DNA of 64,000 bases from Desulfobulbaceae bacterium BRH_c16a. Lineage in GTDB: Bacteria; Desulfobacterota; Desulfobulbia; Desulfobulbales; Desulfocapsaceae. The stretch covers positions 19,076-83,075 of the forward strand of contig LADS01000009.1 of NCBI GenBank assembly GCA_000961725.1. The letters run 5' to 3'. Position 1 is the stretch's first letter. Each line of letters opens with the position of its first letter. The translations under genes were made by a program, and so were the position numbers. Positions 44,446 through 53,723 of this stretch are shown here, in pieces. The notes beneath the pieces are model-generated. The model did no database searches, was not told the origin of the DNA, and saw only the letters and a program-made list of their open reading frames with translations.

Positions 44446-46905
44446 TTCTTTCTTCTTTTCAAGAAAAGCAAAATACTCCTCAACACCCGGCAACCTGCCG
44501 AGCAGTCCGCTGATCGCGGTCAGCTGCGTCGATGCCAGATAGACCTGCGCGCCATCGCCCAGTCGGTTGTCGAAATTGCGGGTGGACGTGGAGATGACCG
44601 TCGCCCCCGGATTGACCCGGGCCTGATTGCCCATGCACAGGCTGCAGCCGGGGATTTCGACGCGGCAACCGATCTGGCCAAAGGCAGCGAGGCCGCCATC
44701 GGCCCGGAGGGCGTCCCGGTCCATCCGGGTCGAGGGGGCGAGCCACATCCGGCTCTTGGCGTAGCTTTCACCGGCCAGGAGACGGGCGGCAGTTTGCATA
44801 TGGGCAAGATGGGTCATGCACGAACCGATGAAAGCTTCGTCTATTCCTACCCCGGCAACGGCGCTGAGCGGTTTGACATCGTCGGGATCGTTCGGGCAGG
44901 CGAGAAGCGGTTCGGTGATTGCAGCGAGATCGATTTCCAGCACCGCCTGGTATTCGGCATGGTTGTCTCTGGTCATGAGTTCAGGATTGGCCAGCCATTG
45001 CTGCAGGGCGGCTATCCGTCGGAGGAGTGCATCGCGATCGCCGTAGCCGTCGGCGACCAGTTGCTGCAAGAGCGCGATATTCTTTTCGACATTCTCCGTC
45101 ACCGTTCTCTGCCGCAGGGCGACCGTACAGGCGGCGGCGTTTCTTTCCGCCGAGGCGTCGCTCAGCTCGAAGGCTTCCTCGACGCTCAGGTCGTCCACTC
45201 CTTCGATTTCCAGGATCGTCCCGGCGAAGATATTCTTCTTGCCCTGTTTGCAGACCGTCAAAAAGCCCTGCACCACTGCGGTAAACGGAATGGCATTCAC
45301 CATATCGCGGACGGTGATGCCCGCCTTCCTTTTGCCTTTGAAGCGCACCAGTACCGATGGCGGCATTTCAAGGGGCATGAAGCCCAGCGCCGCGGCAAAG
45401 GCCACCAGCCCCGACCCTGCCGGAAAGGAAATGCCCAGGGGGAAGCGGGTATGGGAGTCGCCGCCGGTGCCGACCGTATCCGGGACGACCAATTTATTCA
45501 GCCAGGGATGGATGACCCCGTCGCCCGGTTTCAGGGCCAGCCCGCCGCAATTGACGGTAGTCTCGGTCATCGTCTGCCATCGCCCCGGATCCGACTTTTT
45601 CGGATAGGCCGCGGTATGGCAGAAGGACTGCAGGAACAGATCGGTTTTAAAGCGCAGGCAGGCCAGCTCCTCGATCTCCTGCATGGTCATCGGCCCTGTG
45701 GTGTCCTGGGAGCCGACGGTGCCGATCTTCGGTTCGCAGACCGTCCCCGGCAGGACCCCGGGCAGACCGCAGGCCCGGCCGATCATTTTCTGGGCCAGGG
45801 TATAGCCCTGGCCATTTTTCGGCGTCGGGTTTTCGGTTGCGGCAAAGATATCCGGCTCGGCCACTCCCAGCACCCGACAGGCGTTACGGGTAAGACTCCT
45901 GCCGATGATGAGGTTCAAACGCCCTCCGGCCCGGTATTCATCAAGGAGAGCGGGAGGCGGAGGCGCAATGTCGATCTCCAGGCCGCTGCCGGTAATCCGC
46001 TGTGCACCGAGGTCGAGGATCACTTCATCGCCGGTCTGCAGCCGGCCGACATCGCACTGCAGGGCCAGCGTCCCGGCGTCGCGGGCGGTCGCATAGAAGA
46101 TCGGCGCGATGGTCGTCCCAAGCACAACACCGCCCCGTCGTTTATTGGGAGTAGAGGGAATATCCCGGCCGATATGCCATGCGAGCGAGTTGATCGCCGA
46201 CTTGCGCGACGAGCCGGTCCCGACCACATCGCCGGCAAAGGCAACCGCCCGCCCGGTACCGCGCAGTCCGGCAATTTTTTCGATTCCACCGGGGAAGCGC
46301 GTCGCCCCGAAGAAGGTGGCATGCAGGGGAATATCGGCCCGCGATTGGGCCTGGTTGCCGGGTGAAAAATCGTCGGTATTGATCTCTCCTTCAACCTTGT
46401 AGACGGTCAGTTCCATTTTCGGAGGCACTGAAGGGCTTGCCGTGAACCACTCCGCCCTGGCCCAGGACTCGAGGACCTGCATGGCATGCGGGTTGGTCCT
46501 GGCCAGCTCCGCCACCCGGTCAAAGGCCTCGTAGACCTTGATCAGACCTTTCAGGGCGGAAGCGGTCTCTGCCGCACGGTTTTCGCTTGCCAGCAGCCGG
46601 ACAAGCGCCGCGACATTGTAGCCGCCGCCCATTTGTCCGAGCATGGCGATGGCGGCAATCGGCGACAACGAAGGCACCTGTACCGTGCCAAGCGCCACCT
46701 GCTCCAGCCACTCCGCCTTCACCTTGGCTCCTTTGCCGACCCCAGGTTCTACCCGCTCGGCCAGCAGTTCAAGGAGAAAACCGCTTTCAGGGTGGTGCTG
46801 TTCGACAAGGCCGGTGATCTCCGCTACCTGCCGCGGCGAAAGCGGCAGCGGCGGAATCCCCAGCATACGCCGCTCCTCTGCTGTCTTTTTATAATGTGCA
46901 ATCAT
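44413..46905 (-). CDS. acnB: Aconitate hydratase B
   Basis: 830 residues with the AcnB order: HEAT-like start (MIAHYKKTAEERRMLGIPPLPLS), the swivel domain (INTDDFSPGNQAQSRADIPLH), and the catalytic domains. The [4Fe-4S] ligands are seen in GSCMTHLAHM and IPGCSLCMGNQARVNPG. It interconverts citrate and isocitrate and can bind RNA when the cluster is lost. The last ten residues come from an intergenic repeat and are unlikely to matter for function. It leads into korDABC-icd. Confidence 0.96.
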   Translation of the reverse strand: MIAHYKKTAEERRMLGIPPLPLSPRQVAEITGLVEQHHPESGFLLELLAERVEPGVGKGAKVKAEWLEQVALGTVQVPSLSPIAAIAMLGQMGGGYNVAALVRLLASENRAAETASALKGLIKVYEAFDRVAELARTNPHAMQVLESWARAEWFTASPSVPPKMELTVYKVEGEINTDDFSPGNQAQSRADIPLHATFFGATRFPGGIEKIAGLRGTGRAVAFAGDVVGTGSSRKSAINSLAWHIGRDIPSTPNKRRGGVVLGTTIAPIFYATARDAGTLALQCDVGRLQTGDEVILDLGAQRITGSGLEIDIAPPPPALLDEYRAGGRLNLIIGRSLTRNACRVLGVAEPDIFAATENPTPKNGQGYTLAQKMIGRACGLPGVLPGTVCEPKIGTVGSQDTTGPMTMQEIEELACLRFKTDLFLQSFCHTAAYPKKSDPGRWQTMTETTVNCGGLALKPGDGVIHPWLNKLVVPDTVGTGGDSHTRFPLGISFPAGSGLVAFAAALGFMPLEMPPSVLVRFKGKRKAGITVRDMVNAIPFTAVVQGFLTVCKQGKKNIFAGTILEIEGVDDLSVEEAFELSDASAERNAAACTVALRQRTVTENVEKNIALLQQLVADGYGDRDALLRRIAALQQWLANPELMTRDNHAEYQAVLEIDLAAITEPLLACPNDPDDVKPLSAVAGVGIDEAFIGSCMTHLAHMQTAARLLAGESYAKSRMWLAPSTRMDRDALRADGGLAAFGQIGCRVEIPGCSLCMGNQARVNPGATVISTSTRNFDNRLGDGAQVYLASTQLTAISGLLGRLPGVEEYFAFLEKKKEAVSGRQSAIS

Positions 46906-46948
46906 GAATGTATCCTGTGGTTGAATGGGAAAGTCGATCTGCGGGCCT

Positions 46949-48031
46949 TCACCCGCCGGATGGCGCCTTGGCCGCCGTTCTCCGGAAAAATTTGAGGAGA
47001 ATGGGAAGGATGAAGATCAATAGAATTATCCTGAAAAGATGATGAGTCGCGACATAGGCGGAATCATAGCCGAGGGAAAGCGCCATGGCGGCCATGGCCT
47101 CGACTCCGCCCGGCGCGTAGGAAACCCACACCTGACCGAAGGGCAGGTTCAATAAATTTGCGGTAAAGAGGGCAAAGAGTGCCGCTATAAGGCTGGAAAC
47201 GATCACCACGGCCAGAGCCCCGCCTATCAGCCGCCGGATGTCGGCAAGGGGGATGCGGGTAAACCGCGCCCCGATCACCGATCCGGTGACAACAAAACCC
47301 ACTGCGAGAAAGCCGGGCTGCGGCCTGCCCGACACCAGGCCCATGAAATGCAGAACGCCGCTGATCAGAACTCCGGCAATCAAAAAGGCCGCCGGCAGCT
47401 TTTGCTTATCGAGGAGAAAGCCTGCCGACAGGGTGAGAAGGAAGAGTCCGGCCGTCCAGGCAAAAGTGATGTTTCCCCCGGAACCGCCGTTGCCGTTGCC
47501 GTGCTGCAGGTCAAGCAGGTCGAGGATCAGAGGCAGGCAGGTGGTGATCGACAGCAGCCGGATGCTTTGGATGACGATGATCGCCCTGGCATCGCCCACG
47601 CCGGTTGCGGCGATAGCCAGGGAATAGCTGAGCGCCCCGGGGGAGGCGGCGAGGATCGCGGTCTCCCGCGACTGGCCGAAAAAGGCGGTCAGCAGCCGGC
47701 TGCAGGCAAACAGCATACATCCCATTGTTAAAACCAGAGAGCAGAGGCTGAGCGGCCATTTCACCGCCAGTTCGAGAAAATCCCTGCTCACTCCGGAGCC
47801 GAGCGAACAGCCGATCGCGGCAAAGGCCATGTTCCTGAGCCAGGTCGGGATCGCGGTCGGCAACCGGCAGAACGACACCGCGGAAACAGCCAGGGCGGAG
47901 CCGATCAGAGCGGCCGCCGGAAGACCGGCGACATGCGCCACCGCTGCGCCGCCGCTGCCGATCAGCAGGGTGACGATGACCTGCATGACCGGATTGCGCC
48001 TGATTGCCTTCAGAATGAATATTTCAGTCAT
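46949..48031 (-). CDS. AbrB-family (DUF/COG3180) membrane protein
   Basis: 360 residues with about ten membrane helices in two repeats. The first contains AHVAGLPAAALIGSALAVSAVSF and AASPGALSYSLAIAATG; the second PGGVEAMAAMALSLGYDSAYVATHHLFRI. This is the duplicated AbrB/ammonia-monooxygenase-like transporter family, often beside Tct transporters. It lies 39 bp after tctA1 and 43 bp before acnB, so it appears to be co-transcribed. A role in uptake or export of the same organic acids is inferred. Confidence 0.8.
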   Translation of the reverse strand: MTEIFILKAIRRNPVMQVIVTLLIGSGGAAVAHVAGLPAAALIGSALAVSAVSFCRLPTAIPTWLRNMAFAAIGCSLGSGVSRDFLELAVKWPLSLCSLVLTMGCMLFACSRLLTAFFGQSRETAILAASPGALSYSLAIAATGVGDARAIIVIQSIRLLSITTCLPLILDLLDLQHGNGNGGSGGNITFAWTAGLFLLTLSAGFLLDKQKLPAAFLIAGVLISGVLHFMGLVSGRPQPGFLAVGFVVTGSVIGARFTRIPLADIRRLIGGALAVVIVSSLIAALFALFTANLLNLPFGQVWVSYAPGGVEAMAAMALSLGYDSAYVATHHLFRIILLIFILPILLKFFRRTAAKAPSGG

Positions 48032-48070
48032 GGCATACCTTGTCCGCCGTGATGCGCCAATACTATAGTG

Positions 48071-49594
48071 TTAACGGGCCGCGGCCTCAGCCGGTTTTTG
48101 TATCCCGGCTTTGATTCTGCTGAACAGCGGCGGCAGGAACAAGATGAGGGCGGTGAGAATGTAAATCACGATGCTGCGCCCGGAATCGATGAGAATCATC
48201 CAGTCGCCGCCGGATATAGATAAGGCCCGGCGCAGATTGTCCTCAAAGAGATTGCCGAGCACCACCCCAAGAATAACCGGGGCAAGGGAGAAACCGATCT
48301 TTCTGATCAGCCAGCCGAAAACCCCGAGACCGATGATCATATAGAGATCGAACGGGTTGCTCACCACCGAATAGACGCCGATAAAGGCCAGCACGGCGAT
48401 CAGCGGGGTCAGATACTTCTGCGGAATGGTCAAAAGCTTGGCGAAAAATCCAACCAGAGGCAGATTGATGACCAGGAGCGCGATATTGCCGATATACATC
48501 GAGGCAATCAGGCCCCAGGCGATTTCCGAATGCTGCGTGAACATAAGCGGTCCGGGGGTGATGTTGAAGAGCAGAAGGGCACCCAGCAGGATCGCCGTGG
48601 TTCCCGAGCCGGGGATGCCGAGGGTGAGCATCGGTACCATGGCTCCGCCGGCCGAACTGTTATTGGCCGATTCCGGCGCCGCCAGGCCTCGGATATCGCC
48701 GTTGCCGAAATTCTCGCCGCTTTTCCCGGCAATCCGCTTCTCTGTCCCGTAGGCCACTGCCGAGGCGACCGAAGCGCCGGTTCCGGGCAGAACGCCGATG
48801 AAGAAACCAAGCAGCGAGCAGCGCAGGATGGTCCATTTGACCACGGCCAGGTCTTTCAGCGAGACAAAGGACTTGCCTACCGGCAGAATCTGCAGTTTGC
48901 CGGTGGCCTGCTGTTCCACCAGGGTGATCAGTTCGCCCATGCCGAACAGACCGATAACGATGACCAGAAAATCGACCCCGGCGAGAATATCCGGAATGCC
49001 GAAGGTGAACCGCGCCACCCCGGTATTGGCATCGATGCCGATGGAGGCGATCATCAACCCCATTACCGCCGCGAGCAGGGTTTTTACCGGGTTTTTGCCG
49101 ACAAGCGAGGCTAAACAGGTAAAGGCGAAGATCATCAAAGCGACATAATCGGAAGGATTGAAGTGGATTGCCACGGAAGCCAGCAGAGGCCCGAAGAGGG
49201 TCATGAGGACCACCGCGATCGTCCCGCCGACAAATGAGGCGATAGCCGACAGCGACAGAGCCCTGCCCGCTTCTCCCCTCTTAGCCATGGGATTGCCGTC
49301 AAGGGTGGTGAAAACCGCCCCTGCGTCACCGGGAACATTCAACAGAATGGATGAGATCCGGCCACCGTATTCGGCGCCGTAATAAATGCCTGCCAGAAGG
49401 ATAAGAGCCGACTCGGGCGGCAGGCCGGCACTGTAGGCAATCGGCAAAAGGATGGCGACACCGTTGATGGGCCCGATCCCCGGCAATGCTCCGATAAGTG
49501 TGCCGGAAAAACAGCCGATGATCACGTACATGAGATTCATCGGGTCCAAGGCAACACCAAAGCCCTGGTAAAGTCCTGCAAGAATTTCGTTCAT
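48071..49594 (-). CDS. tctA: Tripartite tricarboxylate transporter, large membrane subunit (set 1)
   Basis: 507 residues, about twelve membrane helices, with the TctA motifs near the start (GTLIGALPGIGPINGVAILLPI; AGIYYGAEYGGRISSILLNVPGD) and LPGTGASVASAVAYGTEKR in the middle. AGGGGGATGAT precedes the ATG, which follows the tctB stop by one base. It forms the transport path together with TctB, using the periplasmic TctC as substrate receptor. Confidence 0.95.
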   Translation of the reverse strand: MNEILAGLYQGFGVALDPMNLMYVIIGCFSGTLIGALPGIGPINGVAILLPIAYSAGLPPESALILLAGIYYGAEYGGRISSILLNVPGDAGAVFTTLDGNPMAKRGEAGRALSLSAIASFVGGTIAVVLMTLFGPLLASVAIHFNPSDYVALMIFAFTCLASLVGKNPVKTLLAAVMGLMIASIGIDANTGVARFTFGIPDILAGVDFLVIVIGLFGMGELITLVEQQATGKLQILPVGKSFVSLKDLAVVKWTILRCSLLGFFIGVLPGTGASVASAVAYGTEKRIAGKSGENFGNGDIRGLAAPESANNSSAGGAMVPMLTLGIPGSGTTAILLGALLLFNITPGPLMFTQHSEIAWGLIASMYIGNIALLVINLPLVGFFAKLLTIPQKYLTPLIAVLAFIGVYSVVSNPFDLYMIIGLGVFGWLIRKIGFSLAPVILGVVLGNLFEDNLRRALSISGGDWMILIDSGRSIVIYILTALILFLPPLFSRIKAGIQKPAEAAAR

Positions 49595-49595
49595 A

Positions 49596-50042
49596 TCATC
49601 CCCCTAATGCCTTGAAAAGGGCCCCGCCGGGCAGATTGAGATCAAGCAATCCGGCACAGAGACCATAGCCGAGAACTCCCGATGCAACGCCGAACAGTCC
49701 GGCTTCCAGCCTGGATGCTCCGAGCATCTTTGACATCACACCGCAGAAAAGTATGGTGGCAAGGACGAATCCCAGTGGCTCGAAGAGATAGGCATACGCC
49801 GAAAGCAGAACCACCACGATAACTACACGTCGTAAGGTGCTGCCCAGAATCTTGAGGTGAATGCGATCGGGGAGAAAAATGATATACAGGGAGCAGAGTG
49901 CGGCAACAACCGAAAGGATCTGGGGCCAGGTCTCGGGACCCAGGGGATCGTACTGAAATGGTGCTTTTATAATCGTAAAGGCGATAAAACCGTAACCAAT
50001 GGAAATGGCCAGGGCAATATAACCGAAAATTTTATCCGCCAT
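49596..50042 (-). CDS. tctB: Tripartite tricarboxylate transporter, small membrane subunit (set 1)
   Basis: 148 residues from the ATG at 50042 (GGAGG upstream), four membrane helices with the family motif YDPLGPETWPQILSV near residue 33. Coded between tctC and tctA. A stem-loop separates it from tctC. Confidence 0.9.
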   Translation of the reverse strand: MADKIFGYIALAISIGYGFIAFTIIKAPFQYDPLGPETWPQILSVVAALCSLYIIFLPDRIHLKILGSTLRRVVIVVVLLSAYAYLFEPLGFVLATILFCGVMSKMLGASRLEAGLFGVASGVLGYGLCAGLLDLNLPGGALFKALGG

Positions 50043-50055
50043 GATTTCCTCCAAT

Positions 50056-50084
50056 ACCCCGACCCGAAAGATTCGGGCCGGGGT
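50056..50084 (-). terminator. Hairpin between tctC and tctB (attenuator)
   Basis: accccgacccgaa (50056-50068) pairs with 50072-50084 with one mismatch and a 3-nt loop. No T run follows on the minus strand, so it may protect the tctC mRNA and reduce read-through, fitting the higher need for the binding protein. Confidence 0.5.
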
Positions 50085-50109
50085 GCTGAGCTTCAAACTT
50101 TACATCCGG

Positions 50110-51081
50110 TTACTGGATTAATCCGGCCTCTTTGGCAATTCCGCGCATCCGCTCGACACGCTTCTTGACATCGGCATCGAATTCTTCGCCGGCAATGTTC
50201 ATCGGCAACAGGCCTTTGTCTTTCTGTATCTTGGCAAATTCTTCGGTGGCATAGGCTGCCTTGAAGGCATCCGCATAGGCGTTGTATGCCTCGTCGGAGA
50301 CATTCTTGCCCATATAGTAGCCGCGCATGATGGCCCATTCCGTATCGTATCCAAGTTCTTTGGTGGTCGGAAATTCGGCGAAAGGCTCCGGCAGGCGGTC
50401 AGGCGACATGACCGCCAGAATGCGCATGGTTCCGGCACCCAGATGGGAGACCATCTCGCCGATATCGCCGAAATAGACCTCGATACTGCCGCCGAGCAGT
50501 CCGGTGATGGCATCGCCGCCGCCGTCGTAGGCAACATAGCGCATTTTCTTCGGATCCTTGTCTATCGCCTTGACCAAGAGAGCGGCCTTCATCCAGTCCT
50601 GCGAACCCACCGAGCCGCCGGCGCCGACGATGACCCCATCCTCACCTTTTTTAAACGCCTCCATCAACTCGGCCAGACTCTTGAACTTGGAATCGTTTCT
50701 GACCACAACGGCGCCGAAATCGGTTCCGGCCGAGGCAACCCAGCGAACATCGTTTTCCGTCCACTCGCCATATTTGCCTGTCGCGATGTTGAGCAGGGAA
50801 CCGGAGGAAAAGGCCACTATCGCACTTGGATCGTCGGTTCGGGTGGTATTGAACATATTGATGGCCACCGCACCGATCCCGCCCGGCATGAAGGTCACCT
50901 GCATCAGGTCGGTCAGCTGGCTCTTCAGCCCGAGCTGGGCAATACGACAGGTCAGGTCGAAACCGCCGCCCGGTTTGGCCGGGGCGACACACTCGGGTCT
51001 TTTGATATTTGCGGCAAAGGCTGAGCCGGCCAGAAGAGATGTACAAATAAGAGCTGCTGCTGCCAGTTTTTTCAATTTCAT
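50110..51081 (-). CDS. tctC: Tripartite tricarboxylate transporter, periplasmic binding protein (set 1)
   Basis: 323 residues from the ATG at 51081 (AAGGGGT upstream). A signal peptide ends at SAFA (about residue 23). The mature protein starts with the TctC pattern CVAPAKPGGGFDLTC and MPGGIGAVAINMF, and includes GAGGSVGSQDWMKAALL. It captures citrate or related tricarboxylates in the periplasm for TctAB. First gene of the long minus-strand block; the sensor kinase is divergent from it. Confidence 0.94.
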   Translation of the reverse strand: MKLKKLAAAALICTSLLAGSAFAANIKRPECVAPAKPGGGFDLTCRIAQLGLKSQLTDLMQVTFMPGGIGAVAINMFNTTRTDDPSAIVAFSSGSLLNIATGKYGEWTENDVRWVASAGTDFGAVVVRNDSKFKSLAELMEAFKKGEDGVIVGAGGSVGSQDWMKAALLVKAIDKDPKKMRYVAYDGGGDAITGLLGGSIEVYFGDIGEMVSHLGAGTMRILAVMSPDRLPEPFAEFPTTKELGYDTEWAIMRGYYMGKNVSDEAYNAYADAFKAAYATEEFAKIQKDKGLLPMNIAGEEFDADVKKRVERMRGIAKEAGLIQ

Positions 51082-51233
51082 GATGTACCCCTTAATCTTG
51101 AATGCTGCCCAATAGTCTGTAGGGCTTGTAAGGCCTGTAGTGGGATCGGAACCCCTTTCCTCTCGACACACTCGTATTCTCTGGGGTCATTATGAACGTA
51201 TCGTAATATCTCGTCAATATTAGGTTTTTTTTG

Positions 51234-51260
51234 GTGCTTTTGTGCTTTTCGGGTACTTTT
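51234..51260. promoter_or_regulatory. Three direct repeats GTRCTTTT between tctC and the sensor kinase
   Basis: GTGCTTTT at 51234-51241, GTGCTTTT at 51242-51249 and GTACTTTT at 51253-51260, in AT-rich DNA between the divergent tctC and kinase genes. CitB/DcuR-like regulators bind AT-rich repeats, so this is a candidate operator (inference). Confidence 0.4.
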
Positions 51261-51334
51261 GCAACTTGTGTCGGCAGGATCGGGGAAAACATTCCGATTT
51301 CCAAAAGTATCTTTTCTCCCTATACTGCAGCATT

Positions 51335-52957
51335 ATGAAAACCACAGTCTTCAATCTCTACCAGTCCTTCCGGCCAAGACAACTGCTCGATTCGGTGACC
51401 GTCATCATCATGATCCTGGTGGTGGCCTTGCTGGTGTCGATGGGCGGGGTCTTTTCCCAGCTGGCCTATGATATCCTGGATAACCAGACACAGAAAAGAG
51501 CCATCCAGACCGCCCAGCAAATGGCGGTTCTCCCCGAATTGCAGAACCTCATCACCCAGTCCCGCGACCTTGGCTCCATCGATGGTCTCAGGAATAAAAT
51601 CGAGATGCAGACCGATGTGGAATACATCATCATCACCGACAATGAAGGCATCATCCTGAGTCATCCCGATCCGGCCGCAATCGGCACAAAAATAGTCGAT
51701 CCCCTGGCGATACGAGCCCTCGATTACGGCAGTGAATACTCACAGCAGACCTTTGAAAACGGCCACCACTACATCCGCGGCTCGGTGCCTATTCTCGACC
51801 GCTCCTATAGAATTATCGGTATGGTCTCGGCAGGTTATCCGACCGAATCGATGCGGAAGGTCTCTGCCGCCTATCTCGAAAAGATCATCTTTTCCATCTT
51901 TGTTTTTATTACCCTTGGTCTGGTGGCGGCAATCTTCATTGCCAAGGGGGTGAAATGGGTCATCTTCGGTCTCGAGCCGGCTGAGATTGCCTATATGTTC
52001 CAGGAGAGGACCGCGCTGCTTGAATCGATCCGCGAGGGTATTATTTCAACCGATGCCGCAGGCAAGATAACCCTGGTGAACGAAGCGGCACTGAAGACGC
52101 TCAACCTGCAGGACAGGAAGGACCTCGAGGATCACCACCTCAATACCTTTTTCCCGGATCTCGATGCAACCCATATCCTCACCACCGGCGAACCGGTTTC
52201 CGATCGGGAATTCATCCTCGGCGGCATCCCCATCATCGTCAATGTCGAGCCGGTTGGGGAGATGCATGGGCTTGTCGTAACCTTCAGGAAAAAGGAGGAG
52301 ATCGACAGTATCGCCCGGGAACTTTCCCAGGTCAGGAACTTTTCCGACATGCTGCGGGCGCAGACCCATGAATATTCCAATTCCCTGCATACCATTGTCG
52401 GTCTCCTGCAGATCGGCGCCTACAGTGAAGCACTCGATTTTATTGCCGATGAAACCAAGGGACACCGAAAACTCATCCGCTTTCTCGCCGAAAACCTGCC
52501 GGACAAGTTTCTCTCCTCCATGATCATCGGCAAGTGCATGTACGCCAGCGAGCAGAAGGTCGATCTGGTTATCGATCCGGAAAGCAGGATGATCGACCTT
52601 CCCGACGCACTCGACCGCCACACCTTGACCACTGCTCTCGGCAATATTATCGACAACGCCATCGAAGCCGCGGTTGCCGGCACGTCGCAGCCTCCCCGGG
52701 TGAGCATCTTTATGTCGGATTTCGGCAACGACCTGATCTTTGAAATAGAGGATTCCGGCAACGGGATCGACGAAGAGATGCGCGAAAAAATCTTTGAAAA
52801 AGGCGTCTCGACCAAACAAGGGGAAAAACGGGGCTACGGACTCTATCTGGCCAAAAAAGCTGTAGACACACTGGGCGGAACTCTCGGCGTCGAAAAGGGA
52901 GACTTGGGCGGCAGTCGCTTTGAAATCATCATCGCCAAAAGAAGGTATGCATTATGA
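51335..52957 (+). CDS. CitA/DcuS-family sensor histidine kinase
   Basis: 540 residues from the ATG at 51335, which has no clear Shine-Dalgarno sequence; tatact at 51321-51326 is close enough to suggest a short or absent leader. Membrane helix (about 22-46), a periplasmic PDC/Cache sensor (about 50-180) ending in GSVPILDRSYRIIGMVSAGYPTESM, a second helix (about 190-210), a PAS domain (about 225-325), the HEYSN box typical of CitA/DcuS kinases (His near 347), and HATPase with GNIIDNAIEA and GYGLYLAKKAVDTLGG. It probably senses a di- or tricarboxylate and controls tctCBA. Confidence 0.93.
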   Translation: MKTTVFNLYQSFRPRQLLDSVTVIIMILVVALLVSMGGVFSQLAYDILDNQTQKRAIQTAQQMAVLPELQNLITQSRDLGSIDGLRNKIEMQTDVEYIIITDNEGIILSHPDPAAIGTKIVDPLAIRALDYGSEYSQQTFENGHHYIRGSVPILDRSYRIIGMVSAGYPTESMRKVSAAYLEKIIFSIFVFITLGLVAAIFIAKGVKWVIFGLEPAEIAYMFQERTALLESIREGIISTDAAGKITLVNEAALKTLNLQDRKDLEDHHLNTFFPDLDATHILTTGEPVSDREFILGGIPIIVNVEPVGEMHGLVVTFRKKEEIDSIARELSQVRNFSDMLRAQTHEYSNSLHTIVGLLQIGAYSEALDFIADETKGHRKLIRFLAENLPDKFLSSMIIGKCMYASEQKVDLVIDPESRMIDLPDALDRHTLTTALGNIIDNAIEAAVAGTSQPPRVSIFMSDFGNDLIFEIEDSGNGIDEEMREKIFEKGVSTKQGEKRGYGLYLAKKAVDTLGGTLGVEKGDLGGSRFEIIIAKRRYAL

Positions 52958-53658
52958 CGCTTGTTGAAGTGGTAATTGTCGAGGACAACAAAAAGGTATC
53001 GAGAACCCATCAGGCCTTCGTCGAAAAGATCGGCGGTTTTGTCGTGACGGGCATAGCCAACACCATTGCCGAGGCGCGACTGCTGCTTGAAAACCTTGAA
53101 CCCGACCTCATTCTCCTTGATATCTATTTTCCCGAATCAAACGGCATTGACTTCCTCAGGGAGCTCCGTGCCGCCCACCGGAACACCGATGTCATCCTCA
53201 TCACCGCCGCCCGCGAGGTGGAGATGCTGCACAGCGCTTTGCAGGGCGGGGCGTTCGATTATATGATCAAGCCGGTATTTTTTGAGAGATTTCAGGAATC
53301 CCTCGAGAATTACCGAAAGTACAAAGAGCAGATGGACAAAGCGGGGACCCTGACCCAGGAGGAAGCCGACCGGCTGTTTCGCAAATCGGCCCCGGCGGTT
53401 GCACTGGATGGCAACGACGTGCCGAAAGGGATCGATACGGTAACCCTCAAATCGATTCTGGCTATTTTCGCCGAGGAGGGCAACGGGGCGATGAGCGCCT
53501 CCGAGATGGGCAATCGTATCGGCGTCAGCCGGACAACGGCGAGAAAATATCTGGAATATCTGATCGCCGAGGGCATTCTCACCATTCATCTCGACTATGG
53601 CACCAAAGGCCGTCCGGAGCGAAAATATCGACTCGATCATGACTCCCCGAGTGCTTAA
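52954..53658 (+). CDS. CitB/DcuR-family response regulator
   Basis: 234 residues overlapping the kinase stop by 4 bases. Receiver residues are EDN near the start, the phosphoacceptor in LILLDIYFPESNG, and IKPVFFERFQESL. The C-terminal half has a winged-helix-like segment (MSASEMGNRIGVSRTTARKYLEYLIAEG), as in CitB/DcuR/DctR proteins. It is expected to activate tctCBA when phosphorylated by the adjacent kinase. Confidence 0.93.
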   Translation: MTLVEVVIVEDNKKVSRTHQAFVEKIGGFVVTGIANTIAEARLLLENLEPDLILLDIYFPESNGIDFLRELRAAHRNTDVILITAAREVEMLHSALQGGAFDYMIKPVFFERFQESLENYRKYKEQMDKAGTLTQEEADRLFRKSAPAVALDGNDVPKGIDTVTLKSILAIFAEEGNGAMSASEMGNRIGVSRTTARKYLEYLIAEGILTIHLDYGTKGRPERKYRLDHDSPSA

Positions 53659-53723
53659 GAAGGAGTATTTCTATATATGTCGTGAAATTCTAAATCATTT
53701 GTATCGGTGCCCAACACTATTTT

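Noticed and set aside
44794..46365. 523-codon plus-strand ORF over acnB
   Set aside because: It is antisense to AcnB, which is unmistakable.
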